From NCBI GenBank assembly GCA_946619805.1, contig CAMOMM010000044.1:1-7444 (forward strand): a stretch of DNA of 7,444 nt, in the 5' to 3' direction. Made by a program: the position numbers and the translations under genes. The notes under the pieces are model-generated. The model made no database searches, had not been told where the DNA came from, and saw only the letters and a program-made list of their open reading frames with translations. Positions 5,749-7,444 of this stretch are shown here, piece by piece. Position 1 is the stretch's first letter, and each line of letters begins with the position of its first letter. Origin of the DNA: an uncultured Bacillota bacterium. GTDB lineage: Bacteria > Bacillota_I > Bacilli_A > Erysipelotrichales > Erysipelotrichaceae.

Positions 5749-6432
5749 ATGCTGAAAAATATTCTGCTTTCGACCGGCTGGATAATAGTAATGGTAATTG
5801 CCTTATGCGAGCTTATTTTGTTTTTCTGGCTCCTTAAAAGATATCTGTATTCCAAAAAGCTGATCTGCGTGGATATGGCCATTCTGACACTCGGTCTCTT
5901 CTTTTATTCTGTTGTTCTGAGTATCGGACGCTTTGTTGAGGCCGGATCGCTTTTACTGCTTCTGTCAAAAATCAGCCTGATCGTCAGAGCAGTGGTCATA
6001 CCTCTGATCCTGGTTATCTGTGCATATGCACTGGAACTCAGTGATTCAATGAAGAGAGTATTCTGGATCATCGCGATCGTCTGCATGATAGCCGGTGTGA
6101 CAGCAGCTGTGCTGCCAAAACTGGAGCCTGCCAAGGTAACGGGAGTCGTCTTCTACAGACCTGTCCGGGAAACCGCGAAATGGCTTAACATGATCAATAC
6201 TTATCTGCCTCTGGGAATTCTGGCCATCGGTGCCATCTGTGCCCTGGTCATGATCTTCAAGGTAAGAAGCGGATGGTTCTTCTTAGGAATAGGAGGAAAC
6301 CTGGGGCTGCGTGTGGCAGGAATGATTTACGGTTTTGAAAATCAGATGATTCTGATTGGTCTGTTTGGAGAAGTATTAATGATTCTTTGTTTCTGGCTTT
6401 ATTCCAGGAAACTGAAGAAGTCTTATTTATAG
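5749..6432 (+). CDS. Seven-transmembrane protein of unknown function
   Basis: I do not recognise a named family. The 227-residue protein is nearly all membrane: hydrophobic segments fall at about residues 9-29, 42-62, 76-95, 103-122, 151-171, 175-194 and 199-218. Positive charges (KRYLYSKK after helix 1, KVRSG after helix 5, RKLKK at the C-terminus) predict the N-terminus outside and the C-terminus inside, with one longer outer loop at about 123-150. This topology resembles 7TM sensor modules found at the front of some histidine kinases, but no kinase or other output domain is attached, and a transport or scaffolding role is equally possible. The start has an ideal AAGGAG. The stop is 7 bp before the deacetylase ATG, with no promoter or terminator between, so the two are almost surely co-transcribed. 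This suggests a role in cell-envelope modification. Confidence 0.8.
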   Translation: MLKNILLSTGWIIVMVIALCELILFFWLLKRYLYSKKLICVDMAILTLGLFFYSVVLSIGRFVEAGSLLLLLSKISLIVRAVVIPLILVICAYALELSDSMKRVFWIIAIVCMIAGVTAAVLPKLEPAKVTGVVFYRPVRETAKWLNMINTYLPLGILAIGAICALVMIFKVRSGWFFLGIGGNLGLRVAGMIYGFENQMILIGLFGEVLMILCFWLYSRKLKKSYL

Positions 6433-6435
6433 GGG
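6431..6435 (+). promoter_or_regulatory. Ribosome binding site of the deacetylase, overlapping the upstream stop
   Basis: AGGGG (6431-6435) begins inside the TAG stop of the membrane protein gene and ends only 4 bp before the ATG at 6440. The tight spacing suggests translation is coupled to the upstream gene. Confidence 0.5.
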
Positions 6436-6439
6436 TATT

Positions 6440-7444
6440 ATGAAAAAAACAAGGATTTTAGCGATAATTGCCATTGTGCTGGCCATACTGACCGGATACA
6501 TGGCAACAATCGTGTTTGATTTATACACCATCAGGTTTGACATGAGGGGACAGCGGGAAGTCATCCGGGAGTATGGGGAACCGTACGAAGACCCTGAGGT
6601 GAAAGCCTATGCTCATCCTATGCTGATGCCTTTCCTCAGAAAGGAAATCTATGTAGACCGCTTTGTTCATGTTGATGTCAACAAGATGGGTGAGCAGGAA
6701 ATTGAATATCATGCCAAAACCGCCAAAAGAGAGGGAAAGGCTACCCGTAAGGTCATTGTTGAAGACCATACACCGCCTGAGATAACTCTGGTGGCCGATC
6801 CTGATTACTACACATTACCTGGCCACGACTATGTGGAAGAAGGCTTCAGTGCCTTTGACCGCCTGGACGGGGATGTATCGGATAAGGTTGAAAGCCGCAT
6901 TGAAAATGACAAGGTCATCTATACGGTAACAGATGCTCACGGCAATACCGGAACCACTGAAAGAGAAATCGTCTATGACGACCGCAAGGGACCGGTGATC
7001 AGCTTTGATGACGGTGATTATGTCAAGTGCATGGTCAATTCCACCTACAATGACAAGTACAAGGCTGTTGACGATCTTGACGGTGATGTCACTGACAAGG
7101 TCAAGGTTGAAGGCAAGGTCGATACCGGAACTTTAGGTGTCTACACTCTGAAGTATACGGTTTCCGATTCCTATGGCAATGAAACCACCGCTGAAAAGAA
7201 GGTTGAGGTCATTACCAATCAGGGTGTCATCTATCTGACCTTTGACGATGGTCCAAGTGCCTATACCAGCAGACTGCTGGATATATTGGATAAGTATAAG
7301 AATGTCAAGGTAACCTTCTTTGTAATAGGCGTTGTTCCAAGTGCCTATGGCAACATCAAGCGTGCCTTTAATGCCGGCCATGCCATCGGTGTACACTCTC
7401 TGACTCATGACTATGCCAGGATCTATTCCAGTGATCAGGCTTAA
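6440..7444 (+). CDS. Membrane-anchored polysaccharide deacetylase with Ig-like domains; frame stops inside the catalytic domain
   Basis: Proteins of this type remove acetyl groups from envelope polysaccharides such as peptidoglycan GlcNAc. The N-terminus has a Lys/Arg start and a hydrophobic helix (about 6-27) with no clear cleavage site, so it is probably an anchored outer protein. Ig-like (DUF5011-like) domains follow: a weak one at about 35-109 and two clear ones at about 112-180 and 185-258, each with a DGDV[ST]DKV motif (143-150, 214-221). The NodB domain starts near 262 with TFDDG (D269 the expected base, D270 a metal ligand) and the HSLTH motif (H319, H323 metal ligands). A TAA at 7442-7444 then ends the frame, at residue 334. 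A NodB domain is normally close to 200 residues, so the later catalytic motifs are missing. This could be a nonsense mutation, a sequence-end error or a damaged gene; bases beyond the window would decide. As written the protein is probably inactive as a deacetylase. It is the second gene of the pair. Confidence 0.85.
   Translation: MKKTRILAIIAIVLAILTGYMATIVFDLYTIRFDMRGQREVIREYGEPYEDPEVKAYAHPMLMPFLRKEIYVDRFVHVDVNKMGEQEIEYHAKTAKREGKATRKVIVEDHTPPEITLVADPDYYTLPGHDYVEEGFSAFDRLDGDVSDKVESRIENDKVIYTVTDAHGNTGTTEREIVYDDRKGPVISFDDGDYVKCMVNSTYNDKYKAVDDLDGDVTDKVKVEGKVDTGTLGVYTLKYTVSDSYGNETTAEKKVEVITNQGVIYLTFDDGPSAYTSRLLDILDKYKNVKVTFFVIGVVPSAYGNIKRAFNAGHAIGVHSLTHDYARIYSSDQA

Overview
The window looks like ordinary chromosomal DNA from a low-to-moderate GC Gram-positive bacterium (Bacillota). 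The evidence is the gene style: strong TATAAT -10 boxes, clear purine-rich ribosome binding sites, compact hairpin-plus-T terminators, a membrane-anchored XRE-type regulator, and a cell-surface deacetylase with Ig-like domains. An Erysipelotrichia-like gut or oral anaerobe would fit, but that placement is a guess from gene style, not a demonstrated affiliation. No tRNA, rRNA, CRISPR array, insertion sequence or phage gene is visible.

Layout, left to right. (1) The 3' two-thirds or so of a malic enzyme gene (cut by the left edge), closed by a textbook terminator. (2) A 251-residue helix-turn-helix protein with one membrane segment, on its own promoter and with its own terminator. (3) A 277-residue soluble protein of unrecognised family, with the best promoter in the window (TTGAAA-17-TATAAT) and two similar palindromes around it; its terminator begins inside its last codons. 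(4) An 826-residue protein combining about nine N-terminal MORN repeats with two CbxX/CfqX-type AAA+ ATPase modules, driven by an extended -10 promoter. (5) A convergent, minus-strand GNAT acetyltransferase with its own terminator. (6, 7) A plus-strand pair, 7 bp apart: a seven-helix membrane protein and a membrane-anchored polysaccharide deacetylase whose reading frame stops in the middle of its catalytic domain at the right edge.

How the genes relate. Most genes are separate transcription units; only the last two look like an operon. The malic enzyme is core metabolism. The central block (regulator, unknown protein, MORN-AAA+ protein) lies in one orientation and is the most likely place for an undescribed system, because the MORN and tandem AAA+ architecture is unusual and its neighbour has no recognisable family. 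Terminators separate these genes, so a functional link is only inferred from proximity. The last two genes point to envelope or peptidoglycan modification.

Several starts were placed downstream of the longest open frame, because the longer frames begin within or upstream of the promoter or terminator; these choices are explained in each entry.
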